Positions 1 to 12,099 of a stretch of DNA of 64,000 bases are shown one piece after another (the stretch's first letter is position 1; each line of letters opens with the position of its first letter). The DNA comes from Stomorhina lunata (lineage: Eukaryota > Arthropoda > Insecta > Diptera > Rhiniidae), in NCBI GenBank assembly GCA_933228675.1, contig OW121744.1, forward strand, positions 22,043,536 to 22,107,535, read 5' to 3'. Below the pieces are notes generated by a model. It saw only the letters and a list, made by a program, of their open reading frames with translations. It searched no databases and was not told where the DNA came from. A program made the position numbers and the translations under genes.

Positions 1-3
1 TTT

Positions 4-394
4 CTTCAAAAATAAAGAGTATTCGCATTTGATACCAAATCTGTTACATTTATTTTTTAATTTAAGTGAAGAAAGATGAAAACTGAAGGAAGATGAAAAC
101 TGAAAATTGTTTGTCTTTTGTTCAGTCGATGATCTACCCTTTTACTTATGGTTTATGAACATAATTCTTAAAGGTTTTGTTTGTAAAATAAGTAATAATG
201 CGAGGTTTTCGATCTGTCTAAATTGGGGATAATCCTCCTGAAGAGATGGCCTGACCAACCATCGAAACGCGTCGAGGAATTTTGGTTTCTCCGCAAACAT
301 TTTTTGGCTTTGTATCAATAAATTGGTCTGTTACAATAATAAATAAATGTAACAGATTCGGGATCAAATGCGAATACTCTTCTTTTTGAATAAT
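4..394. repeat. MITE-like element with ~50-bp terminal inverted repeats
   Basis: The left arm (about 4-58) and the right arm (about 338-394) are near-perfect reverse complements sharing the cores AGAGTATTCGCATTTGAT and AATCTGTTACATTTATT. No ORF is present. Between the arms lies a block (about 212-282) with GAGATGGCCTGACCAACC and GAAACGCGTCGAGGA that recurs at 2220-2296 and, in part, at 42860-42915, so this is a dispersed family. No clear target duplication was found because the element touches the window edge. Confidence 0.7.
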
Positions 395-2194
395 ATTTAC
401 ATCCCGACTATTTTGTTATTCTTTGATACAAAATGTTTCTTTATAAAAAAATGTTCTATATTGTTGTAGTCTATTATTGTACATTTCCGATGATTGTAAT
501 TTGAATATTTGGGTTCAACAATTCAAATGTTAACTGGGTATTCACGTTTTAGTGTCTGTTTGTCGGTTGTCGTAAATTTAATATCGTCGTCATTGCTATT
601 TTCCTAGTTGTTGTAGTAAAATAAAATAATAAAACAATAACTGAAACTACAAAAATACAATGTTAAAATACAAACACAAAATTAAAAAAAGAAAAACGTT
701 GCCAGATTTATATTTTTTTAACATTATTTAAATAAATTGTGTTGATGATATATTTCTCTTAATTAAATAATTCTTTAATCTACAAACATAAAAGAAATAA
801 ACTAACTAATTCTGGTTTTTCCTCATTTTTTAATTTGTATTTTCACTTTGATTGATTTTTTGGAAATTCGAACGTAAAAAGAACGTAAACTTAATACAAT
901 TTGAATTATCATCGTCGGGTTGTAATAAAAGTGCATGAAAACTTTATAAATCTAATTGTTTCATAAAAGTTATTGGAGAATCTCTAGAGTTTAAAACTGG
1001 TCCAGTTCTGGAAGGTTTTTGGTTTTTTAGTCATAATTTTAATTATAAAAGTCAAAACAAAGTTTTTCGAGCACATACTGAACCTCACTATTCCAGATTT
1101 CGATGAAATTTTTTGATAAAAATTTAAAAACTTGTTTTGAAATCAGAGTTTTTTTTTACAAAAAGTCTATTACGTCGGGATCCTTTATGGACTCACTTTT
1201 TTTGGATTAAAAGAATTAAAAAAAAAGCTTAGGGAATGTATAGGTACATAGCTTCCTTTCGAAAAATTTGGTTTGACTCACGATGTACACTACGACAGAG
1301 TAATTGATCAAGATTGTAAAACTCCCCAAATCGTAAAAATAATAATTGTAATCAAATTAAACTACTTCTCGTCAACATGTGAGAGCTTCATTTTTTAAGT
1401 TTTACTTAATTAAATCGTTGCAATATTATCTCGATGCTCCTAGAAGTATACAACGAAATGTTTTTCCGAATTTCGATCATGTTATTTTGAATCGTTTAAA
1501 GGAAGAACCTGTTACTATTTGGATTTTTTGCTAAAAAAAATTTAAGCAAAAAACTTTATCTGATAGTTATTATTTTGAAATTTTCTAATACATACAAAAT
1601 TTTGTTAATTACTTTTTTTTCCTTACCTTAAAGCCATTTAAAAAGGTTTTTCTTATTTTTTTAATTATGATCTACATACATACAAGCAGATGTACATGTA
1701 CTCGTATATACAATATTATAAATAAATATAATTAATTTTTTATTTATATTTTCATTAAACTTTTATTTTATTTCTGATGTCAAATATGCAAACACATATA
1801 CATAAACAATTGTATATATACATATACGCGTATGTATGTAGTATATAAAAGCACACAAGTACAGAAATTCATACAAACGAGGAGTGAGTTTCACAAAATC
1901 TTAACAGTTATACATAGATTTTATACCTTTCTAATTTTACATATATTGACCCCCTCCAAAGTGTAGATTTGGTCACGTAAAAGTTGAAGTTTGTTTATAG
2001 AGCTAAAATCTTTCCACTTTGCACCCACTAAAGGGGTAATTGTTTTTTTTTACATCCTTGATAAGTAGTCAAAACCATAAGTTAATACTTAGGGATATTT
2101 GTTCAAAATTGATATTTGAAGTGTTTCTGTTTGGATGATAATCTTCGCTTTATGTTGATATTTGTTGGACACAATAATAATTCGTATATATTCT
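395..2194. other. AT-rich intergenic DNA, no gene seen
   Basis: Very AT-rich sequence with stops in all frames. Around 1670-1850 there is a run of TACATA/ATATAC simple sequence. I see no coding or RNA gene signal. Confidence 0.5.
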
Positions 2195-2425
2195 GTCCCT
2201 CAAATAAGATATAATATGTGGTTTTCGCTCTGTCTAGAATTAGGGATAATCCTCCTGAAGAGATGGCCTAACCAACCATCGAAACGCGTCGAGGAAAGCT
2301 TTCCTCAACAACATTTTTTGGTTTTATCAAAACACTATTTATTATACAATAATAAATAATTGTAATAAATTGGGATCTTAGTGCAATACACTACAGTAAA
2401 ACTTTTTAATTAAATGTTTGAAGTC
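2195..2425 (+). repeat. Dispersed repeat copy (same family as 201-350 and 8797-8935)
   Basis: Carries the block GGGATAATCCTCCTGAAGAG followed by GAAACGCGTCGAGGA seen at 225-282. Its right half, from ACATTTTTTGGTTTTAT through GGGATCTTAGTGCAATACAC, recurs almost unchanged at 8808-8885. The 65-codon ORF here is chance; the other copies do not conserve it. Confidence 0.65.
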
Positions 2426-2505
2426 CAAAAATTAAAAAAAAAACCCTTTAAAAAAATACTTCTTTCAAATTAAATGGAATTTAATTCGTGTACAAAACTT
2501 CAATA

Positions 2506-2890
2506 TAACCGCCCATAGGTCAGGTTTTACAAACAGGTCACCAAGAACTTCTTATGTCCTTTTTGCCGTTTTGTACTTTTAGTCCAACGTATCTTAAGTT
2601 TTGTTTACCCATTTTTTGTATGAGAGGATAAACAATATAAACAAGCATTTTGGTGAGAAAATTTCGTCGTTGGAGTTGCCCTTTGTGAAAAAGTCATGTT
2701 GGAAATAGTCACTAGGGGCTAAATCGGAAAATTAGCCTAATTTATAGATTTTTAGCATGAAAACTGTGTTCAACATTGCACTTTCCAAGTAAAAATTGAA
2801 ACCACTGAGCCATGTGTGATTCCTATGGTGCTCACAATATCTCCCACTGTTTTTAATCTTCGATCGGCTAAAGCCATATCGTGATTTTTT
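2506..2890 (-). pseudogene. Degenerate mariner-type transposase fragment
   Basis: On the minus strand 2872-2789 reads DRRLKTVGDIVSTIGITHGS, the second helix-turn-helix typical of mariner transposases. It is followed after a deletion by DLAPSDYF (2725-2702), the motif carrying the third catalytic aspartate of mariner DD34D enzymes. Farther downstream a KWVNK...RYVGLKVQNG stretch resembles the C-terminal tail. The middle of the protein (first two aspartates) is missing and frames are broken, so this is an inactive internally deleted relic. The motifs are seen in the sequence; the mariner assignment rests on family knowledge and is fairly sure. Confidence 0.75.
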
Positions 2891-3392
2891 TTTTTAATTT
2901 CTTTGGATGTAGAGAACTCAACTGAGCGCCAGAACTCTCGTTGTTGGTAAAAATTGGCATTCCATGGTCGGAATCCTAAGATTTTCGATTCGTTCCTAAT
3001 CTCAACCTTAAAAAGTCACTGCGTTTTTGGCTTGCATGTCAGAAGTCTTAACCCTCAACACTATTACTACTGTCGTTGTCATTGGGATGGCCTCGCACTT
3101 TTTTGTGAAAAATATTAAAAAAAAATTTTTGAATTTTAAAGAAGAAAATTTTGTTGCAATTTTTTCCAGCTCAGTCCCTGTATGTTTTTTTTTTTTTTTT
3201 TTTTTGTTTACCCTACACAGAATTGAGAATTATATTAAGAATTATGTATGGAATAAAACATAGTTGTGGTTCAATTTTATTGAACTGAGTTAAGTCTAGT
3301 TCAGCTGAACTGCGCCGATCTTAAAAATTTTTATAACTCGTAAGGACCATTAATTTTAAGAATAATAGTGTAAAAATGTAGAAAATTTTCAG
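2891..3392. other. No gene seen
   Basis: AT-rich DNA with long T runs (3184-3205). The 78-codon ORF at 3027-3263 is mostly low-complexity Phe/Lys and matches nothing I recognise. Confidence 0.4.
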
Positions 3393-3893
3393 TTAGATAT
3401 AGTGCTTTAAAGTTCCAAAATACAAATCGATATATTTCTCTTATTTTAGCACCGATAGTAGCAATATCATGTAAAAGTATTCCGAAATATATTTCAGATG
3501 AGATATCTCTATTAAAAGTTCCTTACGGTGCAGTTCAGTTAAACTAGACTTTGGAGCTGAAAGATAAAAAATCAATTTTAAACCTCAATATCTCTATTAT
3601 CTTAAAAGATTTTGGCTGACTATTAGTGCAAAATTAAAGCTTAAAAGGTTGGCTACTTACTTCAATATATCATTGGTTTAACGATCAGTTTTCGAGATAT
3701 GAATATTTTTGTACACAAGCCAAAGAAAAAATTGTATATTTTTCTTAATAGTTCCTTAATGGGTTAATTTAAATCCGATTGAGATATATCTTCTGAAAGA
3801 TATTTCGGAGCACTTGTACGTGATATATATCGGTGCAAAACTAAGAGAGATATTTCGATTTGTATTTCGAAACTTTTAAGCACTATATCTCCC
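3393..3893. repeat. Imperfect inverted repeat, ~120-bp arms and ~250-bp loop
   Basis: The left arm (about 3393-3520, beginning AGATATAGTGCTT) pairs with the reverse complement of the right arm (about 3775-3893, ending GCACTATATCTC). Shared blocks include AAATACAAATCGA, GCACCGATA and CCGAAATAT. It could be a foldback MITE or a decayed palindrome. No ORF; the 70-codon ORF starting at 3860 lies partly in the right arm and is not credible. Confidence 0.65.
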
Positions 3894-4236
3894 AAACCAA
3901 AAGCTTACTGCCCATAAAAAACCTATCAAACAAAATCTATGTAAAGCCAATAACAGGATTGTTCAAAAAATCGGCTATTATTCGAATTATAGAGAAAAGT
4001 GGAGTTTTTCTTTTAAAATTCAGAATCCTAATACAAGTTTTTTATTTAAACATAAGAAATCAGTTACGATAACTTCTAAACTTTTCAGAGATTCTGCGTA
4101 TTCGATCTGGAACATCTACAAAAATTTCAAGTCATTTGCAACAAAAAAAATGAACAAAATTTTGTTTTTTTTTTCGGAAAACATTTTTAAAAATGCGTTT
4201 CTATTTCGTAGTAGTAGATAGGATGGAGCAATTCTG

Positions 4237-4446
4237 GACTTTTGCAGACAATGCTTAGACGCGGACTCTTCCGAAACGGTCGAGCACATCCTCTGCAACT
4301 GTCCTATGCTCCAAAACCAGAGACTTAAATTTCTAGGTAATAGATTCCATGAGGAACTGGGTGACATACAGCAGTGCGAACTGACAGACGTTATAAATAT
4401 TAAACTGGGACTAAGATGGCTAAGTTGGATGGGTCTCTTTTCCTAG
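4237..4446 (+). pseudogene. Non-LTR retrotransposon ORF2 C-terminus (5'-truncated copy)
   Basis: Sixty-nine codons are open to a TAG stop, containing FCRQCLDADSSETVEHILC and then NCPMLQNQRLKFLG. This Cys/His pattern (C-x2-C ... E-H-I-L-C-x-C-P ... R-x-x-x-L-G) is the C-terminal zinc-knuckle-like end of ORF2 in insect LINEs of the I/LOA/R1/Jockey group. A second, more decayed copy with CLDKDSSESVEHILC sits at 28647-28740, so they are one family. Everything upstream (reverse transcriptase, RNase H) is absent here, which fits ordinary 5' truncation. The 3' untranslated part follows to about 4625. Confidence 0.8.
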
Positions 4447-4625
4447 GGTAGCGTTTTTGTACAACACTTCACTTCTCTACGACTCCCTTTCTCTATATCT
4501 AACACTTTCTCTTCCCGCTATTGTTATTTACTTTCAGAAAGGATCACAATGGACCCGAAGGTCTCCGAGTGAAGATGCCACTTTCCTGGCATTACCTTTT
4601 CAACCTAACTTAACGTCGCTATTTC
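4447..4625 (+). mobile_element. 3' UTR of the same LINE copy
   Basis: Contains GGATCACAATGGACCC and GGTCTCCGAGTGAAG. The matching blocks GGATTACAATGGACCC and GGTCTCCGAGTGAAGG follow the second LINE copy at 28877-28912. Two copies sharing both the ORF2 end and this tail support it as the element's 3' end. Confidence 0.7.
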
Positions 4626-6079
4626 ACTGTATGCGGACAACCAGTTAATATAATTTACAAATATAAAATGTACCGATTAAACAAAGTCGTTGTTGTCCTA
4701 CTATCATACGGAAAATACGATAATATTTTACTTCATTTTTTATTCTTATTTTTTTTTATTTATTTTTTTATTTATATTAAAGCAAATTAAATTTATTGCT
4801 GCGGGCTTATGTGTGCTCAGAGTTGTAACGCTGAAGAAGAAGAAGACGACGACGAAAAATAGAAAATGAGACGAGCGGTGGGGGTAAACAACAATTGGGG
4901 AGATAAAAGAAGCTAAAGAATAAAGAGGAAAGTCAAAAACACAGCAGCTGTATGTATTAAAATAAATGGTGGGATTGGTGGATAGAATTTTATTGAAATG
5001 GTGAGAGATAAAAAGAAATAGCCAAAGAGAGAAGTCTAAAAAGATGTTGGGGAGCAGGGAGTGGGGACTCTGACAACAGGAACCAGAAAATAATGTAGAG
5101 TATATGTGTGTGATTGCTATGGTAGATGTTATGTGGCAGAAAAACTGCAAATAGCAGAAAGACAGGCAGAATTGGCTGTGTGTGTAACTATGGCAGAAGT
5201 TTTGTTGCGAGAGCAGCATTTGAGGCAGCGGTAAAAGCTGTATTAAAAATAGAGGAAGAAAACTTGCTTATCAAGAAGAGAAAGCACTCAAATAGAAAAT
5301 GTATTAGTTTGTTATTTTTTTTTTCTTGTATAATTTTCATTTTATTTATTTTGTTTTCATGTTATTTATTATTATTATTATTTTGTTCATCGATGTTGTT
5401 CTTGTTGTAATTGTGTGTGCACTTTTTATGCTCAATACAAGAAGAACGAATATTTAGCTGCTGCTTCTGCTGTTGTTGTTGTTGTTGTTGTTGTTGCTGT
5501 TTGTATTGTAATGACGACGACACTGAGTGGGAAGTGGGACAAATGCATTTTTAGAAGTTGTCATACTACTATTTGGTAAAAACAACAACAAAAAAATAGC
5601 AACAAATTATAGAATAAAAAACAACAAAATCTAGTGCAAATACATATTTTAGCAATTTAATAGTTTTTGTAATACATATTGTATGTATGTAAGTATATCG
5701 GAGGATGTACATAAAGCCACCTGAAGAAGGGATTAACTGGCAAAAATTTTATAAATATGAAGGTATTTGTTTTATTAATATATCTACCTATTTAAATACA
5801 TATTTATTAACGTTTAATCAGTTATGCCATTTTGCATATAAGGTAACGTTTTTTCTTAAATAATTAAAATTAAATTAAAATTTCAATTTACTTCTACAGG
5901 GTGAGACATTTAAAAGCTTAAATTAGTTGAAAAGGCAATTGCGCCTAAACGAAATGAGCTAGAGCATCTTAATCAGAGGACGACACAAAGAGAACAGAGC
6001 AAAAAAGTCGTAGACTTTTTTTACTTTTTATTAAAATAAGTATTTTTTCAATGTGTAATTCTGATGTTTTAAAAATAAA
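4626..6079. other. No gene recognised; simple sequence
   Basis: A purine-rich strand (about 4800-5290) opens ORFs on both strands (157 codons minus, 94 codons plus) that are compositionally biased and overlap each other; I do not accept either. A TTG/TGT trinucleotide run lies at about 5472-5500. The rest is AT-rich. Confidence 0.4.
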
Positions 6080-9000
6080 ATGTACTCTGCTCCATTTTTT
6101 AAAATATTTTTATCAAACATTTTTCTATAGAATTTTTTTTTTAATTTTTTCTATAGAATTTTTTTTATCAAAAATTTTTCGGTAAAAAAATTTTTTACCA
6201 AAAATTTTTCTAGAAGATTTTGTATCAAAAATAAGAATTTTTTAACAAACATTTTTCTATAGAACATTTTTTATTAAATTATTTTTATAGAAAATTTAGA
6301 AAAATATTTTTATCAAAAATTTTTTTGGGAATTAATTATTCGAACTTTAAATTGAAATTAATTGAAAAAATTTGAAAAATAAAAATGAACTCAAGCCTGT
6401 TAAATCATAATTTTTCAAAAAATTTTTTATCAAAAATTTTTTTATCAAAAAATTTTTTTATAGAAAAAAATTTTTTTATAGAAAAAAAAATTTTTTGAGA
6501 AAAAAAAAATTAAAAGTACTCTGCTCCATTTTTTTAAATATTTTTATCAAACATTTTTCTATAGAATTTTTTTTTAATTTTTTAGAAAATTTGTTTTATC
6601 AAAAATTTTTCGGTCAAAAAATTTTTTACCAAAAATTTTTCTAGAAGATTTTGTATCAAAAATAAGAATTTTTTTAACAAACATTTTTCTATAGAACATT
6701 TTTTTATTAAATTATTTTTATAGAAAATTTAGAAAAATATTTTTATCAAAAATTTTTTTATAGAAAAAATTTTTTTTTTGAGAAAATTTTTTTATACAAA
6801 AATTTTTTTTTTGTTTTTTTTTTTTTGAGAAAATTTTTCGTTAAGAAAATTTTTTTATAGAATTTTTTTTTTCCAAAAAATTTTCTACAGAAAAATATTT
6901 CTATCAAAATCTTTTCTATAGAAAATTTTTTTAATGAAAATTTTTCTTTAGAAAAAAATTTTTATCGAAAAATTTTCAACAGAATAATATTTTTAATGAA
7001 AATTTTTCTTTAGAAAATATTTTTAATGAAAATTTTTCTTTAGAAAATATTTTTAATGAAAATTTTTCTTTAGAAAAAAATTTTTCTAAAAATTTTCAAC
7101 AGAAAAATATTTTTAATGAAAATTTTTCTTTAGAAAATATTTTTAATGAAAATTTTTCTTTAGAAAATATTTTTAATGAAAATTTTTCTTTAAAAAAAAT
7201 TTATATCAGAAATTTTTCTACGGAAAATTTTTTTATCTAATATTTTTCTAAAGAACAACTTTTAAACGAAAATTTTTCTTTAGAAAAAATTTTGTTATTT
7301 AAAAATTTTTACCAAAAACTTCTATAGAAAATTTATTATCAAGAATTTTTTTATAGAATTTTTTATAGAAATTTTTATCAAAAAATTGTTTATAGAAATT
7401 TTTCTACGGAAAAATATTTTTATCGAAAATTGTGTTTAGAAAAATATTTTTATCAAAAATTTTTTTATCAAAATTTTTTTTATAGAAAAAAAAATTTTTT
7501 GAGAAAATTTTTTTATACAAAATTTTTTTTTTGAGAAAATTTTTTTATACAAAATTTTTTTTTTTGAGAAAATTTTTCGTTAAGTAAATTTTTTTATACA
7601 ATTTTTTTTTTTCAGAAAATATTCTACAGAAAAATTTTTCGTTAAGAAAATTTTTTTCCAAAAGATTTTATACGGAAAAATATTTCTATCAAAATCTTTT
7701 CTATAGAAAAATATTTTTAATGAAAATTTTTCTTTAGAAAAAAAATTTTATCGAAAAACTTTCTACAGAAAAATATTTTGAACGACAATTTTTCTTTAGA
7801 AAAATATTTTTAACAATTCTATAGAAAATTTTTTTTTGAGAAAATTTTTCGATAGAAAAATATTTTTATCGAAAATTTTTACAGAAAATTTTTAAATAAA
7901 AATTTTTATAGAAAATCTGTTTATCAAAAATTTCAGTAGAAAATCTGTTTATCAAAAATTTTTCTACAAAAAAAAAATGTTATCGAAAATTTTTCTACGG
8001 AAAAATATTTTTAACGAAAACTTTTCTTTAGAAAAAAATTTCTATCAGAAATTTTTCTACGGAAAATCTTTTTATCAAACATTTTTCTATGGAATATTTT
8101 TTAACGAAAATTTTTCTTTAGAAAAAGTTTTTTTATAGAAAATTTTTTAATCAAAAACTTTTCTATAGAAAATTATTGAAATTTTTTTTATCAAAAATTT
8201 TTTTATAGAAATTTTTATAAAAAAATGTTCTATAGAAAAATTTTTTATAGAACATTTTTATCAAAATATTTCTATAGAAAATTTTCTCATCACAAATTTT
8301 TTATATAAAATTTTTCTACAGAAAAATATTTCTATCGAAAATTTTTATAGAAAAAATTTTTTTTGATAAAATTTTTCGATAGAAAAATATTTTTATCGAA
8401 ATTTTCATTTTTCTAGAAAATTTTTATAGAAAATCTGTTTATCAAAAATTTTTCTAAAGAAAAATTTTTTTTCAAAAATTTTTTTTATCAAAAACATATC
8501 TATCTAAAATTTTTCTTAAAAAAAAAAAAAATTTATCAGAAATTTTTCTATGGAAAATTTTTTATAAAATTTTTCTACTGAAAAGTATTTTTATTGGGAA
8601 TTTTTCTTTAAAAAAAAATTTTATAGAAGTTTTTCCCAGGAAATTTTTTTATCAAATTTTTCTTTTTAATTTTTATGGGAAATTTTTTTTTTTGGGAAAT
8701 TTTTATCGAATTTTTTCACAGAAAGTTTTTATAGAAACATTTTTATCAAAAATTTCTCTAGAAAAATTTTTTATCAACATTTTTTCTATAGAAAGGTTTC
8801 CCAACCAACATTTTTTGGTTTTATTAAAAAACTATTTTTTACAATAATAAATAATTGTAATGAATTGGGATCTTAGTGCAATACACTACAGTAAAACTTT
8901 TTAAATTAATGTTTGATGTCCCAAAATTTTGATAAATCTTTTTAAAATATTTTTATCAAAAATTTTCACAGAAAATTTTTAAAATTTCAAAAAATTTTTC

Positions 9001-9310
9001 TATAGAAATTTTTTTTTATCAAAAATTTTTCTGCAAAAAAATATTTCTATCGAAAATTTTCTATAAAATTTATCTTTAGAAAAAAAATTTTTCTAAAGAA
9101 AAATTTTTTCGAGAATTTTTTTCGATTGAAAAATATTTTTATAGAAAATTTCTTTATCAAAAATTTCTATAGGAAATTTTTTCTATCAAAAGTTTCTATA
9201 GAAAATTTTTTTTATCAAAAATTTTTATCGAAAATTTTTTTTATCAAAAATTTTTCTATAAAAAATTTCTCTATAAAAAATTTTTCTACAGAAAATTATT
9301 TTTGCTCTCT
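6080..9310. repeat. 3.2-kb minisatellite built of short palindromes (TTTTCTATAGAAAA type)
   Basis: Roughly 15-20-bp units alternate around two self-complementary cores, TTTTCTATAGAAAA and AAAATTTTTgATAAAAATTT, with many variants (TTTACAGAAAAA, TTTCTTTAGAAAA). A better-ordered sub-array (about 6970-7200) repeats TTTTTAATGAAAATTTTTC roughly every 36 bp. The same unit types recur at 32157-32556 and 35575-36210. A dispersed-repeat copy (8797-8935) is embedded in it. No coding potential beyond chance low-complexity ORFs. Confidence 0.9.
8797..8935 (+). repeat. Dispersed repeat copy inside the minisatellite
   Basis: Matches 2310-2420 closely, sharing CAACATTTTTTGGTTTTAT, ACAATAATAAATAATTGTAA and GGGATCTTAGTGCAATACAC. 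The block GAAACGCGTCGAGGA of the other copies is missing, so this copy is left-truncated at the minisatellite junction. Confidence 0.7.
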
Positions 9311-9362
9311 CGAACAAATTGGATTTTGATTTTGTTTCTTTGTGTATTTTGCTTTTGTAATT

Positions 9363-9483
9363 GTTTACGAAAATTACAAAAATTCTTTCGGCTTCTGGTG
9401 GTTTGAGATGCCTACGCCTGTTCATTAATGATCGTGGTATTTACGAAAATTACAAAAATTCTTTCGGCATCTGGTGGTATGGG
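9363..9483 (+). repeat. 78-bp tandem duplication
   Basis: The block TTACGAAAATTACAAAAATT followed by CTTTCGGC(T/A)TCTGGTGGT occurs at 9364 and again about 78 bp later. Two copies only. Confidence 0.7.
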
Positions 9484-10089
9484 CTGACTACGCCAACGAG
9501 CGCAATAAATTTTATGGCATTTGGTTATTTTAAATTAGCTGCTCGCTCCTTCGAAGAAATGTATGTATACGGGTATACAAATGTTTTTTTTTTTTTTTTT
9601 TGTAAAATTTTGTTACAGTACCCCATTCGATTGGACCGACTGTTGAGCTCTTTAATTTGAGCCAATATTTAATTTAAACGTTGTCGTGTCGGTCTTAGGA
9701 TCATTTTTCAAAAAAATATTTGACGATTTTTTACAAATGTAAAAACATTTTATCAAAGGCAGTCCTTTCATGTGAGTACCTTTTATTAGCATAATAAAAA
9801 TTAAATTGAAAAAACAAGAACCACTAAAACATCAGAAAACAAAACTACTTTTCATCATAAACTCAATTAAAAGTGATAAAAATTTAAATTGTCCAACATT
9901 AAATTTAACGAAAAAATACGGATAGTGAATTAATTACAATGAAGAAACAATTAAATAATAAAATAAAAAGAAGTAGAAAAGTGCTATGTTCTGTCAAAAT
10001 CGACTATATGATACCCTACATTACTAGATCAAATATGATCAACATATGAAACATTTTTTTAACATGTATATAATTATAAGTATATAATT
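9484..10089. other. No gene seen
   Basis: AT-rich sequence with a T17-type run near 9585-9601 and a 99-codon ORF that begins in the duplication above; nothing recognisable. Confidence 0.4.
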
Positions 10090-10275
10090 GGAAGCCATTG
10101 GGATTCATTGAAAAGCAAGAAAAAAGTCAATGTAAAGACCGGCGAATCTGCCAAATCAACAGTGAAGCCGTATATCCACGACGCCAACTTAATGCTCTGT
10201 CAAACCATCTTAGGGGACCTGTACCGAAAGCAATTTATTCGTTTGAAGAGAGCCATCAACGGCCACATCTTTTAA
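10090..10275 (+). pseudogene. Internally deleted mariner transposase fragment
   Basis: The frame from 10090 reads KTGESAKSTVKPYIHDANLM, a stretch found in mariner transposases between the first and second catalytic aspartates. It then jumps to GDLYRKQFIRLKRAIN, which normally lies about 20 residues farther on after the WWD motif. The WWD block with the second aspartate is therefore missing, and both ends of the protein are absent. A TAA closes the frame at 10273. This is a relic distinct from the one at 2.5 kb. Family assignment is from knowledge of mariner proteins; the deletion is inferred from that order. Confidence 0.75.
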
Positions 10276-10516
10276 GACCTATTAAAAACTAATTGGAAAA
10301 CAGTGGGTGGAAATTTTCGGTGCTATTAATTTGTATATTATTCTTAAATTCGTCCAAAATTGCAAAATTTAGTAAATTTGTCCAATCCAGGGCGATGAAA
10401 GTTAAATTTTTCAAATTAAAATTAATTTACATAAATGTAAAATTTATGTGATAAAAAAATATTACGCCTGTGCTGTGATTGTTAAAAAAATATTTTTTTA
10501 AATTACGGAAACATTT

Positions 10517-10632
10517 ACCATATATTGATCCTTTAGAATGTATAATGGATACAATTTCTGATTGCTCTCATCGTGAATGACAGGTCTTTATTTGCACAGA
10601 TCTCGAATTTTTATTCATTTTTTAAAATAATA
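10517..10632 (+). repeat. Dispersed repeat, copy 1 of 2 (partner 14489-14603)
   Basis: About 115 bp match 14489-14603 at roughly 85% by eye, including ACCATATATTGATCCTTTAG and GGCAGGTCTTTATTT-type sequence. Flanks differ, so this is an insertion or segmental duplicate rather than a tandem. Confidence 0.75.
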
Positions 10633-10795
10633 GGTTTTTTAAAAGTTCATACAAATTGCAAAATCATCCATTTAGGTATCAAATTTCAGTAGGGGCTCAA
10701 AGTCTGCTTAATTTTATACAATTTGATGTAAAAGACCCCATCAAAAGTAATTGGAGTGATATAAATAACGTCAATTAAAAAAGGGCTCTCAGTGT

Positions 10796-12048
10796 GTAGC
10801 GTCCGTCACAGAAATAAGGGTTTTTTTTAATTTGACTAGTGGAATTTTTCTTTTTTCTCCAATTGAACTTGGTTCGTAAAGAGAACTTATAGTATGCTTT
10901 CAATTAGGCTAAAAATATATAGATGTTTATATAGCATTTTACAAAATAATATGTAAAGGAAAGTGTGTAGCGTCCGTCACAGTATATATTTTTTACAAAA
11001 TGATATTTATTAAATACAATATTTACGAACACACATCTATCTTATTCATAAAGCAATAACACTGCCTATATCCACAGATTAAATTTAAGATATAAGGTGT
11101 TAAAAATATACAGTGGGGCAAATTTGATGCCTTTGATTTTTGGGACACTCTAACAGCTAGCCTCAGCATTCTTTCGACGAAATATAAGATGTAAAAAGTG
11201 AAAAACTTTAAATAAATATTTGTATTTAGCCGTTTTGCGAGACATTAAGTTGTGCCCAAAAATCGCATTTTAACCGCGAACATGAAAAGGAAAGAGATGA
11301 TATTCGGGAACAAATAAAACCATTATTTTCACTGATTGACGAATCCTTTAAAAAAAATATGAAATATGAATTTTTTCCCAATAAAAAACATACTAGTAAA
11401 AACTGTATCGTCCGTCAAGTAGTAGCGTCCGCAACAGTTCATTTATGGATTTTTGGTGAAACTGGAAACTTTAAAATATTTTATAATCCTCTGATTTTCC
11501 TCTATCTTTAGTGTTTTTACAATTTTTTTATTACTATGACCGATTTGATGAAAATTACAGAAACACGTGTTGAAAAAAGTCACTTCCATTTCTTGTAGCG
11601 TCCGTCACAGCACTTTAAAGCGAATATCTTTTTCCTCCAAAAGAAGTATGTAAACTAACAAATCGTTACTTTAATATAAAAAGGCCCTAAGTCGTTTTTT
11701 ATTCGAATTGCTTTTTAAAGCTTTATCTTATGTAATTTTATAAAAATATTTGAATTTCAAAAAACATTATTATGACATTAAATCCTTCAGAGAATTTAGT
11801 AAAAAACTGCATTTAAACAATTTCTGTATCTTCAAAACTAAAGATTTTATTTAGATTATTTTCTCTCTCCTGTAATGTAAGAAAAATATTAGTTAGGGCT
11901 TTTCTATATTAAAGTAACGAAATGCCTTTCGATAGCACAATCGATGGCCTAATATTTTCTGAAATCTGTTCAAAGATATCTAGTGTAGAACGGCAATGGG
12001 ATACATTTAAGTACAACAAAATCCGTACAAAAGTATCGTCCGTCACGC
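10796..12048 (+). repeat. Six occurrences of GTAGCGTCCGTCACAG-type motif with regular spacing
   Basis: The motif starts at 10796, 10967, 11405 (GTATCGTCCGTCAAG), 11422 (GTAGCGTCCGCAACAG), 11595 and 12033 (GTATCGTCCGTCACGC). Spacings are 171, 438, 17, 173 and 438 bp, so each of the last three lies about 627 bp after a counterpart among the first three. The sequence between motifs is AT-rich and shows no obvious similarity between the two halves. It may be a decayed 627-bp duplication in which only the motif is kept, or the subterminal binding sites of an unknown transposon. Confidence 0.7.
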
Positions 12049-12099
12049 AGGATTTGCCCATATTTTAAATATTCTTGTCAAATTTTAAGATTTTTATTA

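Noticed and set aside
4746..5219. 157-codon minus-strand ORF, Cys/Ser/Phe-rich
   Set aside because: Follows a purine-rich strand bias and overlaps an ORF on the other strand; no recognised motif, no splice context.
6080..9310. CRISPR-like or regular spacer array
   Set aside because: Units are short A/T palindromes with drifting length and no unique spacers; the sequence is eukaryotic.
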